A DNA stretch of 64,000 nucleotides. It comes from Brasenia schreberi. Its lineage: Eukaryota > Streptophyta > Magnoliopsida > Nymphaeales > Cabombaceae. A program made the position numbers and the translations under genes. Below are positions 61,685 through 64,000 of this stretch, piece after piece (position 1 is the stretch's first letter; every line of letters starts with the position of its first letter). The stretch spans positions 3,668,501 to 3,732,500 of the forward strand of contig JAYKKT010000088.1 in NCBI GenBank assembly GCA_036023115.1, given 5' to 3'. The notes under the pieces are model-generated. The model worked only from the letters and a program-made list of their open reading frames with translations. It had not been told where the DNA came from and made no database searches.

Positions 61685-62495
61685 CTAGCTTGATTTCACA
61701 AGCGCCATAAGAACTTCTCCAACCATGCGAGTATGATAGTTACTTTTCAGCAGAGTTTGAATGTCCGCCTCAAGGGAAATTCCTGCTTTTGCCGAAAAGG
61801 CCGATAGGATGCTTCGGATATCTACATCAGCTGATCGGCTAACAATGATGCGAATCATTAGATCAACCCCGAATTCGGCAGTCCATTTCCCATTTACCCA
61901 CATGATTCTTAGTTGTTTGCGTAGTACTTATTAGGGTATGAGATATAACGGCTAACAGAGCTAAGTGTCCTTCCGAATTCTCCATGCTTGCGTTGCTTGA
62001 AAAACTTGGAGATGTGGTGTCCATAAAGTTGGTTGTAGCACTGGTAAATTGTTCTTAGTTGCTCAATATTTCTTTTTGTTAATATTGAGAGTATGGTTCT
62101 TTGATCTGTACAGGCATCACTCTCCATTGCTTCACATAAAATCTTTGCGTGACACATGCCCATACTCGCATCAACTCTTGATCCATTAATGCTTGACAGT
62201 GCAACCAATACCTGCAAATATCAACAGACCAGTTCAAATTTGCACCAAGTCTGTCTGTGTAGAGAGAGAGAGAGAGATCGTTGGCTTGGTTGTACGGCTA
62301 CCTGTTTCAAAAAGCCCTGAGCTGTGAGGGAAATTTCTTGCTCAAGATTTGTACTGTAATGGCAGCGGTATGCTTGCTTGACGAGTTGAAACTGAAAGGA
62401 GGAACACGCGCAGATGACCTCAATGAGAGCATTAGTGCCATCAACCGATCCATGCAATCCGTCTCTCAGTAGTCTCGCATCGCGTTCGTGGGTTC
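61685..62495 (-). CDS. Annexin-like gene, partial, frameshifted in last exon
   Basis: Exon 62495-62302 encodes THERDARLLRDGLHGSVDG, ALIEVICACSSFQFQLVKQAY and NLEQEISLTAQGFLKQ. After a 90-base intron (donor CAG/GTAGCC, acceptor GCAG/GTATTG) the next exon starts at 62211: VLVALSSINGSRVDASMG, AKILCEAMESDACTDQRTIL, LRTIYQCYNQLYGHHISKFF, then LMIRIIVSRSADVDIRSIL. These follow the annexin repeat pattern (ERDA, IIEVICSR-like, LGTDE-like, RIIVTRAEVD-like). The type II calcium loops are degenerate (GSVDG, ACTDQ in place of GTDE), so calcium binding may be weak. One base appears to be lost near 61914 (gcaaacaacta where gcaaaacaacta would keep frame), so the final ~75 residues lie in another frame and translation stops at 61909. 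Upstream exons are not identified, although 63000-63110 might hold one. Confidence 0.78.
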
Positions 62496-64000
62496 CTATA
62501 AGGTTGTGGTCATTCTCGACAACTCCGCACAAAAACGGTTGGTCATCCCCCCGTTATCTCTTGGTCACGGTTATAGAAGGGATTGTTACCGTGTATTTTG
62601 GTATTGGTCTTATTGACCGTCAATAAAACCGGATAATGAGAAACCTTATTAAGCAAACTCCGCTGATGGAAACCTCAAACCGAAATATTCATACTTTGTT
62701 CTTCCGCTACACGCGTACCTAAGAAGCTACCCTGCAAAAAACCGGAGGTAAACGGCAAAAAACGAGAGGTCAACCGAAGCCGGAACCCCGCAAAATGACA
62801 ACCGGAAACTCCACAGTTCCATCATCTCAAGGTGTACAAGATTCTGCAAACATGGATTTTTACAGAAATTATTTAAGGACATAACAATCGCAAGAGGAAC
62901 TACATATATAATAGAAGGCCTACAAGAAACTTGTTCTTCCTATGGATGCTGGAGATTTGATAGGTGAAGTCTTGTTGTATTTAGCTCTATATGCTTTAAG
63001 GATGCGCCTGCGATCTTCCAAGCTCCTTGAGACCAAAAATTTTCGCAATCCTTCGCAATTGCTTCTGCCATCGCCTAGTAAATGGAAAGATATGCATGAC
63101 AGTTTTCAGCAACGCAAAGATACACAAAATGCATACACGCACATGGCACAAAGTGAAACTACCAGTTCCAGTATAACGCACACATAGATGCATGCACATG
63201 AACACACGTCCAAACTTCTATAGTTATTTCCCCAAAAGGCGCAGACATATGCACAACCATTGGTCTTGAAATGAGTGCCTTTCTCTTTCGGTGAATAGGT
63301 TGAGAATATGTGTTTAGTTTGGAGAACCTAGAGACTGGTTTGTTGACGAACCAACATTACTGTAACGCAGTACTGAGGAGGAATCAGATGCTGGGGAACC
63401 TTCTGATTGCTGAAAAACTGAACTAAAGCTTTCAACTAGAGGATTGGGCTGGTGCTAAGCTGCGAGATTTCGAGGATGTCATGCTTGATCAATCGCCGGA
63501 GACTCGACAACTAAGACGACCGGTGGACCATAAGATAGAGCTCGAACTTTCTTAGCCTTTGCTATTAACGACAAAGAGCATGTCACATCGACTATCTATC
63601 ACTAAACAATATCAAAAAGCAAAAATAGCCCGTGCCCACTATCATCACTTCCATAAGACCTTCTCAAGAAACAATTACTGTGAACAAAAAACATGCACTG
63701 TATGACGGAGGCATTAAGTTACTGTGTGTGTGTTGTAATTTGGATGACCCATCTTTGAAAAGGTTTAAAGCTTCGAAGATAGCAGCACCCTTGCCCCCAG
63801 GCCAACACAGGGCGTTGTCTTGGCTTGGTTTTCATATCAAGTCAGACCTATGACTACCCTCAATTTGCTAATTAGTAGCATGATCATACTACTTGCAAAC
63901 ATACAAGAGAAAGGAATGCAAATTCTAGCAATCAAGCTGATCCCTTTGGGAGATTAGGGAAGCTTCCATGATGAGACTTAGAGGAGTTGAAACTTGTGTC
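62496..64000. other. Upstream of annexin-like gene, no gene resolved
   Basis: The missing annexin first repeat should lie here on the minus strand. At 63000-63060 a minus-strand phrase reading LEDRRRILKAYRAKYNK is weakly reminiscent of annexin repeat 1, but it lacks a confident start. 62540-62820 is richer in GC, with accggaggtaaac-like motifs of unknown origin. No RNA gene or further element was identified. Confidence 0.4.

Overview
This window is nuclear DNA of a flowering plant. The species cannot be named from the sequence. The evidence is spliced R2R3-MYB, annexin and GH3 genes with GT-AG introns, two Ty1/copia retrotransposons primed by initiator tRNA-Met, an RTE-clade LINE, hAT transposase relics and hAT MITEs with 8-bp target duplications, tRNA-derived SINEs, a chloroplast rps12 fragment, and very long (TA)n, (GA)n and (CA)n microsatellites. 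Most of the 64 kb is repeat-derived.

Layout. 247-3215 (+) is the left arm of an old inverted segmental duplication and carries the promoter and first two exons of a broken R2R3-MYB. 3216-5568 holds decayed hAT-type repeats. 5569-15214 (+) is a five-exon gene for a 295-residue membrane protein that keeps its reading frame; its 6.9-kb first intron contains a complete copia element (7027-12443). 15659-18885 (-) is a full-length but degenerate RTE LINE with a 19-bp target duplication. 19-26 kb is intergenic, with LINE tails, SINEs, a MITE and an intron-containing tRNA-Tyr gene whose acceptor stem is damaged. 26512-29533 (-) is the second R2R3-MYB, with three exons, an open 265-codon frame and the bHLH-contact motif. 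It sits in the right arm of the duplication (28378-34622), and its upstream and intronic DNA has accumulated minisatellites, a compound microsatellite and a hAT MITE.

34.8-40.4 kb carries hAT MITE and transposase relics. 40455-46426 (-) is a second, older copia element. 46.4-58.1 kb is intergenic, with microsatellites, two clear hAT MITEs, a nuclear copy of chloroplast rps12, a three-copy tandem repeat and short RTE derivatives. 58110-59290 (+) is a second, unrelated hAT transposase relic, which abuts a truncated GH3 beta-xylosidase-like pseudogene (59343-61315, +). That faces an annexin-like gene (61685-62495, -) with a frameshift in its last exon.

The genes do not form a functional cluster. 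The main biological points are the convergent MYB pair, one copy dead and one open but with an unusual Arg at a core Trp, and the dense record of insertions around it. Short nonautonomous RTE derivatives that join the LINE head to its tail look like a SINE-like family. No unmistakably new multi-gene system was found.
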